Assembly: GCA_022843125.1 (NCBI GenBank)
Contig: JALHOG010000030.1
Location: 1-57,060 of the forward strand
Direction: 5' to 3'
Length of the DNA: 57,060 nucleotides
DNA from: Ilumatobacteraceae bacterium
GTDB taxonomy: Bacteria; Actinomycetota; Acidimicrobiia; Acidimicrobiales; Ilumatobacteraceae
Each line of letters opens with the position of its first letter. The first letter of the stretch is position 1. This document shows, in pieces, positions 8,230 through 15,555 of the stretch. The notes beneath the pieces were generated by a model, which was not told where the DNA came from, did not search any database, and worked only from the letters and a program-made list of their open reading frames with translations. The position numbers and the translations under genes are program-made.

Positions 8230-9266
8230 TTCGCCACCTTCCGGATCCACTGGTCGAGGGCGACGGCGACGAGGATCAGCGACCCGATCGCGAAATTCTG
8301 CCAGTAGGCGTCGACGCCCGACAGCTTGAGGCCCTGGGTGAACGTGGTCACGATCAGCGCACCGATCAGGGTGCCGGTGAGACGGCCGCGCCCACCGAAG
8401 AGGCTGGTGCCACCGATCACCACCGCCGTGATCGTCTGGAGGTTGATGTCGGTGGCAGCGTTCATGCTGGCCGACTCGGCCCGACCGATCTGCACCCATG
8501 CGCCGACCGCGTAGATGAAGCCGGCGACCATGTAGACGCTGATCAGCACGCGTGTCACGTCGATGCCCGCCAGCCGAGCAGCTTCCCGGTCGTCACCCGT
8601 CGCGTACACGTGTCGGCCCCATGCCGTCTTGGCGAGCACGAATCCGAACGCGATGTAGAGGACGATCGCGACGAGCACCCCGGCGGTGATGTTGAACTCC
8701 CCCCACGTAACGCGCTTCGAGGTCCAGAGCAACAACGAATCCTCGCCGATCGCCTCCTTGGAGATCGTCTGTGCTTCGCCGTAACGCAGCCCGAGCGAGT
8801 TGTAGATGTAGAACGTTCCGAGCGTGACGATGAACGGAGGCAACCCGATCTTCGTCACGATGCCGCCGTGGAAGGCGCCGAGCAGCAGACCCACGACCAT
8901 GCCGAGCGCGAGTGCCAGCACCCCGGGTACGCCGTGGTCGGCGGCCATCTTCGCGACCACCATGTGGGTCAGGAGCATGGCGGTCCCGACCGACAGGTCG
9001 ACGCCGGCGGTGAGGATGATCAGCGTCTGACCGACGGCGAGCACGGCGAGCACCGCCGTCTGCTGGAGCATGATGCCGAGGTTGAACGGCTGCTGGAACT
9101 TGCCGTCGCTCGCCCAGGCGAACACGAGGCACGACAGCACGAGCACCAGGGCCGGGCTCAGCGTCGGGTAGCGGTGGAGCGTGTGCTGGATGCGTTCCAG
9201 CGGCCCGCCCGATGATCGGTGCAGGGACGCGGCGTCGCCCGGCGGCGCAGCGATGGAGTCGGTCAC
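8226..9266 (-). CDS. frcC: Sugar ABC transporter permease, FrcC/RbsC type
   Basis: The 346-residue integral membrane protein has 8-10 hydrophobic helices, and the signature segments ILTAGVDLSVG and VVIGGTSLFGGRGRLTGTLIGA are typical of the RbsC/FrcC permease family. The GTG at 9266 follows a GGGGGG ribosome binding site at 9271-9276. It overlaps the ATPase gene by 4 bp and lies 186 bp downstream of the binding-protein gene. That spacer holds two hairpins and a tandem repeat. Confidence 0.9.
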   Translation of the reverse strand: MTDSIAAPPGDAASLHRSSGGPLERIQHTLHRYPTLSPALVLVLSCLVFAWASDGKFQQPFNLGIMLQQTAVLAVLAVGQTLIILTAGVDLSVGTAMLLTHMVVAKMAADHGVPGVLALALGMVVGLLLGAFHGGIVTKIGLPPFIVTLGTFYIYNSLGLRYGEAQTISKEAIGEDSLLLWTSKRVTWGEFNITAGVLVAIVLYIAFGFVLAKTAWGRHVYATGDDREAARLAGIDVTRVLISVYMVAGFIYAVGAWVQIGRAESASMNAATDINLQTITAVVIGGTSLFGGRGRLTGTLIGALIVTTFTQGLKLSGVDAYWQNFAIGSLILVAVALDQWIRKVAK

Positions 9267-9315
9267 GGTTCCCCCCGAGAGACGTTGCCCGAGCGCAGGC
9301 GTTCGGATCGTAGAC

Positions 9316-9360
9316 GCGTTCGGTGGGGCGACTGGACGGGCCGGCCGCCCCACCGAACGC
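9316..9360 (-). terminator. 15-bp perfect stem-loop between frcB and frcC
   Basis: GCGTTCGGTGGGGCG at 9316-9330 is the exact reverse complement of 9346-9360, with a 15-nt loop. In the minus-strand transcript it falls after frcB and about 40 nt before the frcC ribosome binding site. It lacks a U-run, so it could be a partial terminator or an RNA-stabilising hairpin that lowers permease expression relative to the binding protein. Confidence 0.65.
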
Positions 9361-9364
9361 AGGT

Positions 9365-9419
9365 GTCGAGTGTCAGTGGTCGAGTGTCAGTGGTCGAGTG
9401 TCAGTGGTCGAGCGTGGTG
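9365..9419. repeat. 14-bp tandem repeat, three perfect copies plus one degenerate
   Basis: The unit GTCGAGTGTCAGTG repeats exactly at 9365-9378, 9379-9392 and 9393-9406, followed by a decayed 13-nt copy (9407-9419). It lies in the untranslated spacer between frcB and frcC. Confidence 0.95.
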
Positions 9420-9427
9420 CTCAGACG

Positions 9428-9444
9428 GGCGCTCGGCGAGCGCC
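9428..9444 (-). terminator. Short stem-loop directly after frcB
   Basis: GGCGCTC (9428-9434) pairs with GAGCGCC (9438-9444) across a 3-nt loop, nine bases past the frcB stop. It is probably a 3'-end stabiliser or weak terminator for the binding-protein message. Confidence 0.5.
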
Positions 9445-9452
9445 GGGAGCGA

Positions 9453-10610
9453 TCAGCCCCAGCAGATCGCCTGGCCCTCTTCGACCGAGATGCTCTCGAC
9501 GCCCTCCATCGGCTCGCCGGTCACGAGCGCCACACCGGTGTTGAAGAAGTCGAGACCAGCGGTGACCTCGGGTGCTGCGCCGCCGTCGGCGAGCTGCTTG
9601 ATGGCGGCCATGCCGAGCGTTGCCATCTGGCCCGGGTACTGCTGGGCAGTGGCGCCGATGACACCGTCGGCCACGAGGCGCAGACCCGGGTCGCAGCCAC
9701 CGTCGACCGAGGCGATGATCGCCCCGTCTGCCTTGCCGGCTGCGGTGAGGGCGTCGAACGCACCCTGGGCGGCCGGTTCGTTGATGGTGTAGACCACATT
9801 GATGTCGGGGTTCTGCGACAGGCAGGTCTCCATGGCCGACTTCCCGCCGTCGACCGCACCGTTGGTGGGCTCGTTGCAGACGACCTCGTACTCGCCTCCG
9901 CTGTACGAGCCCGTGGGCGGCTCCTTGCCGTTGCCCGACGGGTCGTACTCGTCGAGGATGCCCATCCCGTTCAGGAAGCCCTGGTTGCGCTGGGTGTCGA
10001 CCGAGACGACCTGGTCGTTGAAGAGGTTGAGCATGGCGATCGTCGCCTTCTCGCCCCCGAGCTTGGCAGCGGTCCACTGGCCGATGAGCTGGCCGGCGAG
10101 ATAGTTGTCGGTGGCGAACGTGATGTCGACCGCCGACGCATCGCTCGGCGGCGTGTCGAGCGCGATCACGAGCAGGCCGGCCTCGCGGGCCGCCTTCAGC
10201 GCGGGGATCACGGCATCGCCGCTCGGCGTGATCAGGATCCCCCGGTCGCCGTTGGCGATGGCTGCTTCGATCGCCGCGATCTGGCTGTCGGTGTCGCCAT
10301 CCTCACGACCGGCGGCGACGGTCAGGGTCACGCCGAGGGCCTCGGCCTCGGCCTCGGCCGAGTTCGCCATCGACACGAAGAACGGGTTACTCGTGTTCTT
10401 GAGGATCAGCGACACACCGACCGCGCCGTCTGCGTCGCCGCCAGCCTCGGCAGTCGCGGCGTCTGCGGTGGCGGTCGGCTCGGCAGCCGCCGTCTCGGCA
10501 GTTGGCGCGTCCTCGGCCGTCTCCTCGTCGTCGCCCCCGCAGGCAGCGAGCACGAGCGCGGACGTCATGGCGACGGCGACCAGCCGACGCTTCACGGACA
10601 GGTTCTTCAT
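9453..10610 (-). CDS. frcB: Sugar ABC transporter substrate-binding lipoprotein, FrcB type
   Basis: The 385-residue precursor has a lipoprotein signal (LAAC, Cys24), an acidic Ala/Thr-rich linker (about 25-60) and a periplasmic-binding-protein domain of the ribose/fructose class (SLILKNTSNPFF, ALDTPPSD, IASVDGGCDPG). It captures sugar outside the membrane for FrcC/FrcA. The ATG at 10610 is preceded by a GGGGG ribosome binding site; the open frame further upstream is non-coding. It is the first gene of the operon and diverges from the LacI-type regulator across two operators. Confidence 0.9.
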   Translation of the reverse strand: MKNLSVKRRLVAVAMTSALVLAACGGDDEETAEDAPTAETAAAEPTATADAATAEAGGDADGAVGVSLILKNTSNPFFVSMANSAEAEAEALGVTLTVAAGREDGDTDSQIAAIEAAIANGDRGILITPSGDAVIPALKAAREAGLLVIALDTPPSDASAVDITFATDNYLAGQLIGQWTAAKLGGEKATIAMLNLFNDQVVSVDTQRNQGFLNGMGILDEYDPSGNGKEPPTGSYSGGEYEVVCNEPTNGAVDGGKSAMETCLSQNPDINVVYTINEPAAQGAFDALTAAGKADGAIIASVDGGCDPGLRLVADGVIGATAQQYPGQMATLGMAAIKQLADGGAAPEVTAGLDFFNTGVALVTGEPMEGVESISVEEGQAICWG

Positions 10611-10644
10611 GCGGGTCCCCCTCAGGATCTCTCCACGTGTCGCT

Positions 10645-10691
10645 CTGACAACGTTGTCAGAATGGTACGTGGATCTTGACAACGTTGTCAA
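10645..10691. promoter_or_regulatory. Two LacI-family operators overlapping divergent promoters
   Basis: CTGACAACGTTGTCAG (10645-10660) and TTGACAACGTTGTCAA (10676-10691) are perfect 16-bp palindromes with the central CG typical of LacI-family sites, 31 bp centre to centre. The second palindrome provides a consensus -35 (TTGACA) on both strands. The plus-strand one pairs with AGTAAT at 10700-10705 (18-bp spacer) for the regulator gene. The minus-strand one pairs with TACCAT at 10667-10662 (18-bp spacer) for frcB. The first palindrome covers the frcB initiation region. Confidence 0.9.
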
Positions 10692-10725
10692 CCCCGCGTA
10701 GTAATGTGGCGCAGCCCAGCGTCCC

Positions 10726-10761
10726 GGCACGATGACCGGCACGACCACCGGCACGACCACC
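10726..10761. repeat. 12-bp tandem repeat in the leader of the lacI-type gene
   Basis: Three copies of a 12-bp unit (GGCACGACCACC; the first copy has two changes) lie between the promoter and the chosen start. If translation began at the in-frame ATG 10732, this stretch would encode a short Thr/Gly repeat. Confidence 0.8.
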
Positions 10762-10800
10762 GCCAGCTCGGGCGGACGAGCGACGAGAGGACCCGACGAG

Positions 10801-11889
10801 ATGCGCAACACGCCCACGCGGCGCCCCACGATGCGCGACGTCGCCGACCGGGCGGGCGTGAGCTTCAAGACGGTGTCGCGGGTGGTCAACGAGGAAGGCA
10901 GCGTCAGCCCCGATCTCGTCGAGCGGGTGGGCGCAGCCATCCGTGATCTCGGCTACCGGCCCGACGGGCGGGCCAGGCACCTGCGCCAGGGCGCGTCCAC
11001 GGGCGCGATCGGCTTCATCCTCGTCGATGTCGCCAACCCCTTCTTCTCGTCGATCCTGCGCGGCATCGAGGAGGTCGCACGGGGCCACGACACGCTCGTG
11101 CTGGCGGGCAGCACCGACGGCCTCACCGACCGCCAGGACCAGCTCGTGGATGCGTTCGTGTCGCGGCGCGTCGACGGGCTGATCGTCGTACCGTCGGGAT
11201 CGAGCGTGGGTGCGTTGAAGACCGAGCTCGAGCGGGGCACGCCGATCGTGTTCCTCGACCTCGAACCCGAGGAACTGGTCGTCGACCTCGTACGCAGCGA
11301 CCACCTGGGCGGTGCCCGGATGGCCACGCAACACCTGCTCGACCATGGCCACAGCGACATCGCGTTCATCGGCGACGACCCGACGATCTTCTCGGCGGGT
11401 TGTCGCCTGGACGGGTTCCTCGCAGCGATGGACGCAGCCGGCATCGACGTGCCACCGCACCGGATCATCACCGGCCGGCACAGCTCGGACACGTGGCGGA
11501 CGATCGTCGCCGATCACCTCGGGGCGCCGAACCCGCCCACCGCGATCTTCACCGCCCAGAACTTCATCACTGTCGGCGCCACCCACGCACTGCACGATCT
11601 CGGCCTGCACCAACGCATCGCCCAGGTCGGCTTCGACGACATCGAGCTCGCCGACATCGTCGAGCCGGCGATCACCGTGGTGCCGCAGCAACCGCGAGAA
11701 CTCGGGCGGCGCGCCGCCGAGCAACTCTTCCGACGGATCGGCGGCGAACGCGACGAGCCGATCCGGGACATCGTCGAGAGCCCGATCATCGTGCGGGGGT
11801 CGGGCGAGATCCGCCCGCCCTCCGGCCGCTCGGGGTCGAACGCCGCCACCGGCCGCACGCGTGCGGCTCGCGCCCGGTCGCGCGGATAA
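10801..11889 (+). CDS. LacI-family transcriptional regulator of the frc operon
   Basis: The 362-residue protein has an N-terminal LacI helix-turn-helix (MRDVADRAGVSFKTVSRVVN), the hinge region, and a periplasmic-binding-protein-like sensor domain (FILVDVANPFFSSILRGIEE, FDDIELADIVEPAITVVPQQ). ATG 10801 is chosen because the family starts just before the HTH and GAGAGG lies about ten bases upstream. An extension to ATG 10732 would add only a low-complexity tail. Its divergent position and the two operators imply that it represses frcBCA and itself, with the transported sugar or a phosphorylated form as inducer. Confidence 0.92.
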   Translation: MRNTPTRRPTMRDVADRAGVSFKTVSRVVNEEGSVSPDLVERVGAAIRDLGYRPDGRARHLRQGASTGAIGFILVDVANPFFSSILRGIEEVARGHDTLVLAGSTDGLTDRQDQLVDAFVSRRVDGLIVVPSGSSVGALKTELERGTPIVFLDLEPEELVVDLVRSDHLGGARMATQHLLDHGHSDIAFIGDDPTIFSAGCRLDGFLAAMDAAGIDVPPHRIITGRHSSDTWRTIVADHLGAPNPPTAIFTAQNFITVGATHALHDLGLHQRIAQVGFDDIELADIVEPAITVVPQQPRELGRRAAEQLFRRIGGERDEPIRDIVESPIIVRGSGEIRPPSGRSGSNAATGRTRAARARSRG

Positions 11890-11899
11890 CGTCGCACCC

Positions 11900-12385
11900 G
11901 TGCACATCCTCCTCGCCACCGACGCCGACTGGATCGTCGACGAGGTCACTGCCGCGCTCGGCGGCCCCGACACGTCGTTCACGGTGTGCCGAGACGGCCG
12001 CGCCGTCGCGGGTGCCGTTCGCGAGCGCCAACCAGACCTCGCAGTGCTCGATCTCCAGGTCGGGTCGATGGGGGGCATGGCGACCGCCATGGCGCTCCGA
12101 CTCGACGAGTCGGGCGGGCTGCTCCCCCACGTCGCCATCCTGATGCTCCTCGACCGCCAGGCCGACGTGTACCTCGCTCAGCGCTGCGGCGCCGAGGGCT
12201 GGCTGATCAAGCCGCTCGACGCGCTCCGTCTACAGCGGGCCGCCAGCGCTTCGGCAGCCGGCCAGGAGTACCGGGAAGGCATGCCGGTTCCGGCCACCGA
12301 ACCCGATGCGGATCCGGCTGCGGATGTGGCTGCAGAAGGTGAACTTGGCGCAACGGCCGAGGAAGAGCCTGCCCCCGCCGGATAG
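11900..12385 (+). CDS. Orphan response-regulator receiver protein
   Basis: The 161-residue protein has a CheY-like receiver domain (1-115) with acidic pocket residues D8 and D10, phospho-acceptor D51 (AVLDLQVG) and K104 (LIKPLDA). After it comes a ~45-residue acidic, alanine-rich tail with no output domain. The GTG start at 11900 is the first in the frame. No histidine kinase is adjacent, so its partner is unknown. It ends 15 bp before tRNA-Pro. Confidence 0.82.
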   Translation: MHILLATDADWIVDEVTAALGGPDTSFTVCRDGRAVAGAVRERQPDLAVLDLQVGSMGGMATAMALRLDESGGLLPHVAILMLLDRQADVYLAQRCGAEGWLIKPLDALRLQRAASASAAGQEYREGMPVPATEPDADPAADVAAEGELGATAEEEPAPAG

Positions 12386-12400
12386 GCTCGGCGGCCGCTA

Positions 12401-12478
12401 CGGGGTGTAGCGCAGCTTGGTTAGCGCGCCACGTTCGGGACGTGGAGGCCGGAGGTTCAAATCCTCTCACCCCGACCA
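12401..12478 (+). tRNA. tRNA-Pro (anticodon CGG)
   Basis: The 78-nt cloverleaf folds cleanly. The acceptor arm CGGGGTG pairs with CACCCCG, the anticodon stem CCACG/CGTGG encloses the loop TTCGGGA (anticodon CGG), and GGAGG-TTCAAAT-CCTCT forms the T arm. The discriminator is A and CCA is encoded at 12476-12478. Confidence 0.96.
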
Positions 12479-12800
12479 CAAAGCCCTTGGTCACGGGCCT
12501 GCGAGAGCAGCCCGGGCCAGGGGTTTCGTCGTTCCGGGGGTCCCGTGGGAGCCATTGTGCTGTCCCGGCCCTTCCACTTGTGCTTGTCGATCGCGGTCAG
12601 CCGTCTCGGTGACGGGCGTGCGGGTCCGTCCTGGTCGAGGTTGGCGGCGCTCGCTGCGGAGCGGGTGGTGGCATTGCACTTCGCCGGCACTGCGGTGGGC
12701 GCTGGGGATTCCGGTCTCGTGGACAGCGGACGGTCCCCTCCGGCGCGATCTGTTCCTGGTATAGCGCTCACCAGGACGATCTAGTCCATACTTTTGCCCC
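12479..12800 (+). other. Non-coding spacer after tRNA-Pro
   Basis: No convincing gene is present. A bulged hairpin (12494-12514) follows the tRNA and may be its terminator. Near the right end, CATACT (12787-12792) sits eight bases before the MFS start and no ribosome binding site is visible, which fits a leaderless transcript. Confidence 0.4.
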
Positions 12801-14240
12801 ATGACGGCTTCTCTCGATCCTCGGGACGAACTTGCGGCGGCGGCCGCACACGCTGCCGCCCACGCCGAGAGCGGCATGCAACCGCACGAACCGAAGGCAT
12901 CACGGACGAAGCTGAAGAAATACGGCCTCCGCACGCTGGTGCTGCTGTTCCTGCTGAACCTCATCGACGAGTTCGACCGGGCCGTGCTCGCGGTGGCGCT
13001 CGACGACATCCGCCGCGACTTCGGACTGTCGGACGCCACGGTCGGGCTGCTGCCCGCCGCCGTGATCTTCATCACCGGGATCATCGCCCTGCCTGCCGGC
13101 AACTGGAGCGACCGGGGGCCGCGCAAGAAGATCCTCGGGGCCGGGGCGATCGTCTGGGGTACCGCCGGTCTGTTCGCGGCGATGGCCCAGAACTTCGCCC
13201 AGCTGTTCGCGACCCGGGCCCTGCTCGGGTTCGGCCAGGGCACCATCGGCCCCACGCACCTGTCGATCCTGTCCGACACCTACCCGCAGTCGGTGCGCGG
13301 CCGGGTGCTCGGCTACCACCGATCCGCGAACCCGGCGGGACAGGTGCTCGGCGCGTTGATCGGTGGCGTGATCATCGGCGCGTTCGGATGGCGGTGGGGG
13401 TTCGTCGCCGCGGCGATCCCGGGGTTGATCCTCGCGGGGTTCGCGCTCTGGTTGCTGCGCGAACCCAGGCGCGGCGAGGCCGACCTGCAGCAGCTCGTCG
13501 ATGACAATCCGCTGATCTCCGCGTTCCTCGCCGAGCCGGCCGACCGGCTCACGTTCCGGCAGAGCCTCGGCCGCATCTGGCGCAACAAGACCCTGCGTTA
13601 CTGCATCTTCGCCAACGCCACGTTCGGCTTCGCGCTGTTCGGCTTGGTGTTCTTCCTCCCCACCTACTTCGAGCGGATGTACGGGATGTCGGTGGAAGAG
13701 GCCGGCGCGGTGCAGGCACTGATCGCGATGGGCACGTTCGTCGGCACCTGGTTCGGCGGGCCACTCGCCGACCGCAACCTCGCCAAGGGCTTCGGGGCGT
13801 TGTGCCGCTACGGCTGTCTGGCCGCGCTGATCCTCGCCGTGTCGTGGCCGATCGCCTTCGCCGTGCCGGTGGCCGGTGTGACGATCACGCTGCTCGTGGT
13901 GTCGTCGTTGCTGTCGTCGCTCGCCGTGCCCGGCGTCGTGGCGGTCATCGCCGCCGCCGCACCGCCACGCATCCGGTCGCAGGCGTTCTCGTGCTTCGGG
14001 CTCGCCCTGTCGGTGTGCGGTGCGGCCTCCGCGCCGATCCTCATCGGGTTGATGTCGGAGACGTTGCAGCGCAACGGCTTCAGCGACGCCGATGCGCTGC
14101 GTTGGTCGATGTGCGGACTCGTCGCCGTGGTGATGGTGCTCGGGACGTTCCTCATCGTGCAGGCGAGCCGGCACGCCGAAGCCGACGTGAACGCGACGAT
14201 CACGGAGTTCCTCGAGTCGTACAACGCGGCGCCCAGCTGA
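12801..14240 (+). CDS. Major facilitator superfamily transporter
   Basis: The 479-residue protein has 12 predicted membrane helices and the MFS loop 2-3 motif (GNWSDRGPRKKIL). A ~35-residue hydrophilic N-terminal tail comes first, then the first helix (TLVLLFLLNLIDEFDRAVLA). The pattern D-E-F-D-R-A in helix 1 and the layout resemble spinster-like or sugar-phosphate antiporter MFS proteins. The substrate is unknown. There is no ribosome binding site upstream of the ATG, so leaderless translation is likely. It stands alone between tRNA-Pro and the toxin-antitoxin pair. Confidence 0.88.
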   Translation: MTASLDPRDELAAAAAHAAAHAESGMQPHEPKASRTKLKKYGLRTLVLLFLLNLIDEFDRAVLAVALDDIRRDFGLSDATVGLLPAAVIFITGIIALPAGNWSDRGPRKKILGAGAIVWGTAGLFAAMAQNFAQLFATRALLGFGQGTIGPTHLSILSDTYPQSVRGRVLGYHRSANPAGQVLGALIGGVIIGAFGWRWGFVAAAIPGLILAGFALWLLREPRRGEADLQQLVDDNPLISAFLAEPADRLTFRQSLGRIWRNKTLRYCIFANATFGFALFGLVFFLPTYFERMYGMSVEEAGAVQALIAMGTFVGTWFGGPLADRNLAKGFGALCRYGCLAALILAVSWPIAFAVPVAGVTITLLVVSSLLSSLAVPGVVAVIAAAAPPRIRSQAFSCFGLALSVCGAASAPILIGLMSETLQRNGFSDADALRWSMCGLVAVVMVLGTFLIVQASRHAEADVNATITEFLESYNAAPS

Positions 14241-14271
14241 CCCGTTCACACGCTCACAGCTCGATGTCGCC

Positions 14272-14298
14272 GCTCGGGAATCCGGTTCCCGGGGGAGC
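14272..14298 (+). terminator. Hairpin after the MFS gene
   Basis: CGGGAA (14275-14280) pairs with TTCCCG (14286-14291) over a 5-nt loop, with an outer GCTC/GAGC extension. It lies 30 bp past the stop and has no T-run. Confidence 0.5.
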
Positions 14299-14459
14299 GT
14301 TGACCCGCGCAGATCGGCCCGTACCTAGCGGGCCCGATCGACGGTCGGCCCGCGCCCGGTGCGCCGATCCTCGCTGCACTCGTCGAAGCGAGCGTCCGTC
14401 GTTCTGCGTTGCTCGTCTGCGTGCCGCGTCCGCGTTGCCTCCCGCTGCATTCCGATGTA

Positions 14460-14486
14460 CCTTTACTTTCGTGGCAGATGTAAAGG
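14460..14486. promoter_or_regulatory. Inverted repeat over the antitoxin start
   Basis: CCTTTAC (14460-14466) and GTAAAGG (14480-14486) form a dyad with a 13-bp centre that contains the GTG start of the antitoxin gene. AbrB-type antitoxins usually repress their own operon, so this is a candidate operator. Confidence 0.45.
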
Positions 14487-14716
14487 AACGCCGGCGCGGG
14501 GCGACCACGATCAGCTCCAAGAACCAGATCACCATCCCGGCCGCCGAACTCCGCGCCGCTGGGCTCGAAGCCGGCGAACGTCTCACAGCTCGCGCCGACG
14601 GGCCCGGACGCGTCATCCTCGAACGCCAGCACGACGTCCTCGCCGACTTCGCCGGTGCACTCACCGGGGTGTACGCCGACCACGGCCTCGAAGCGCTGCG
14701 CAACGAATGGGACTGA
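14471..14716 (+). CDS. AbrB/SpoVT-type antitoxin (VapB-like)
   Basis: The 81-residue protein has a swapped-hairpin AbrB domain (TTISSKNQITIPAAELRAAGL, then GERLTARADGPGRVILE) and a short helical C-terminus that would bind the toxin. The GTG at 14471 is the only start close to the domain. It overlaps the PIN toxin gene by 10 bp, which is standard for VapBC operons. It is expected to neutralise the toxin and bind its own promoter. Confidence 0.85.
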   Translation: MADVKERRRGATTISSKNQITIPAAELRAAGLEAGERLTARADGPGRVILERQHDVLADFAGALTGVYADHGLEALRNEWD

Positions 14717-15120
14717 TCCATCTCGACGCCGGAGTCGTGATCGGATTCCTCGACGCCGACGACGCCCATCACCAGTCCGCCGCCCAGGCCCTCGCCGCAG
14801 CATTGCGGTCCGGCGACCGGCTCGCCATGGCTGCCTCTGCCTTCGCCGAATGCCTCGTCGGTCCGTCACGCCGCGGCGAACGAGCCATCGCCACCGTCAG
14901 CGACCTGTTCGAACGCCTCCCGATCGACATCGTCGGCCTCGACGCCGACACCGCACGACGCGCCGCAGCCCTACGTGCCAAACACGCCGCACTCCGCCTG
15001 CCCGACGCGCTCGTCATCGCGACCGCATCTGAGCGCTCTGCCGATCACCTCATCACCACCGACCGGCGATGGCCCACCGCCCGCAAGCTCGGACTCGCCA
15101 CCCCGATCACCGTGCTCTGA
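14707..15120 (+). CDS. PIN-domain ribonuclease toxin (VapC-like)
   Basis: The 137-residue protein matches the PIN family in length and has the four acidic metal-binding positions: D in HLDAGVVIGFLD, E in AFAECLVGP, D in LRLPDALVIATA and D in ITTDRRW. VapC toxins cleave tRNA or rRNA when the antitoxin is lost. It starts inside the antitoxin gene (10-bp overlap, different frame), which indicates coupled translation. Confidence 0.88.
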   Translation: MGLIHLDAGVVIGFLDADDAHHQSAAQALAAALRSGDRLAMAASAFAECLVGPSRRGERAIATVSDLFERLPIDIVGLDADTARRAAALRAKHAALRLPDALVIATASERSADHLITTDRRWPTARKLGLATPITVL

Positions 15121-15258
15121 CCGCACAGAACGCTCACCCCGGCGGCCGTCATCCTCGGGCTGTTCGCCAACACCTCACTCGGCATTGCGCTGGCGCTCAC
15201 GCTCCCTGCGCTCGGGAGCTGGTGGATCAGCGCTCCCCGCCGACGGGCCGGACGCTGA
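15121..15258 (+). pseudogene. Possible remnant of a membrane protein
   Basis: In the same frame as the toxin gene and right after its stop, an open stretch without a start codon reads as a hydrophobic helix (AAVILGLFANTSLGIALALT) followed by a basic tail. It may be the eroded end of a membrane-protein gene or chance. Confidence 0.25.
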
Positions 15259-15259
15259 A

Positions 15260-15297
15260 GCCCCGCCTCCCTACCGCAGTGCGGCTGGAGGCGGGGC
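15260..15297 (+). terminator. 11-bp stem-loop downstream of the toxin-antitoxin pair
   Basis: GCCCCGCCTCC (15260-15270) pairs exactly with GGAGGCGGGGC (15287-15297); the loop holds a second small CCGC/GCGG stem. It is a probable terminator without a T-tract. The rest of 15298-15555 shows only a weaker hairpin (GTTCGG/CCGAAC, 15404-15425) and no gene. Confidence 0.6.
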
Positions 15298-15555
15298 CGC
15301 TTCGCATCCCGCGCCATCGTCGACCTGCGGCGGGCACCAACCCCGTCCCTCTGTGATCGAAGGAGCGGGGTCGGCGTCCGCCGTAACGCCTCGATTACCC
15401 CGGGTTCGGCTCCGCCAAACCGAACACGATGACGTCGACCGACCGTGACCCAGTGACCGAACGGCGGCGTCCGCCGCACGGCGGCGGCACGGGGAGCTGG
15501 GTCACTCCCCGGGCCGCACGCCGCGCCGCCGCTCGGCGGGCTCCAACGCCAGCGG

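Noticed and set aside
9365..9419. Possible CRISPR
   Set aside because: Repeats are 14 bp and directly adjacent without spacers, with no cas genes; it is a simple tandem repeat.
12401..15120. Possible genomic island inserted at tRNA-Pro (MFS plus toxin-antitoxin)
   Set aside because: No integrase and no direct repeat of the tRNA 3' end were seen; base composition looks like the neighbours.
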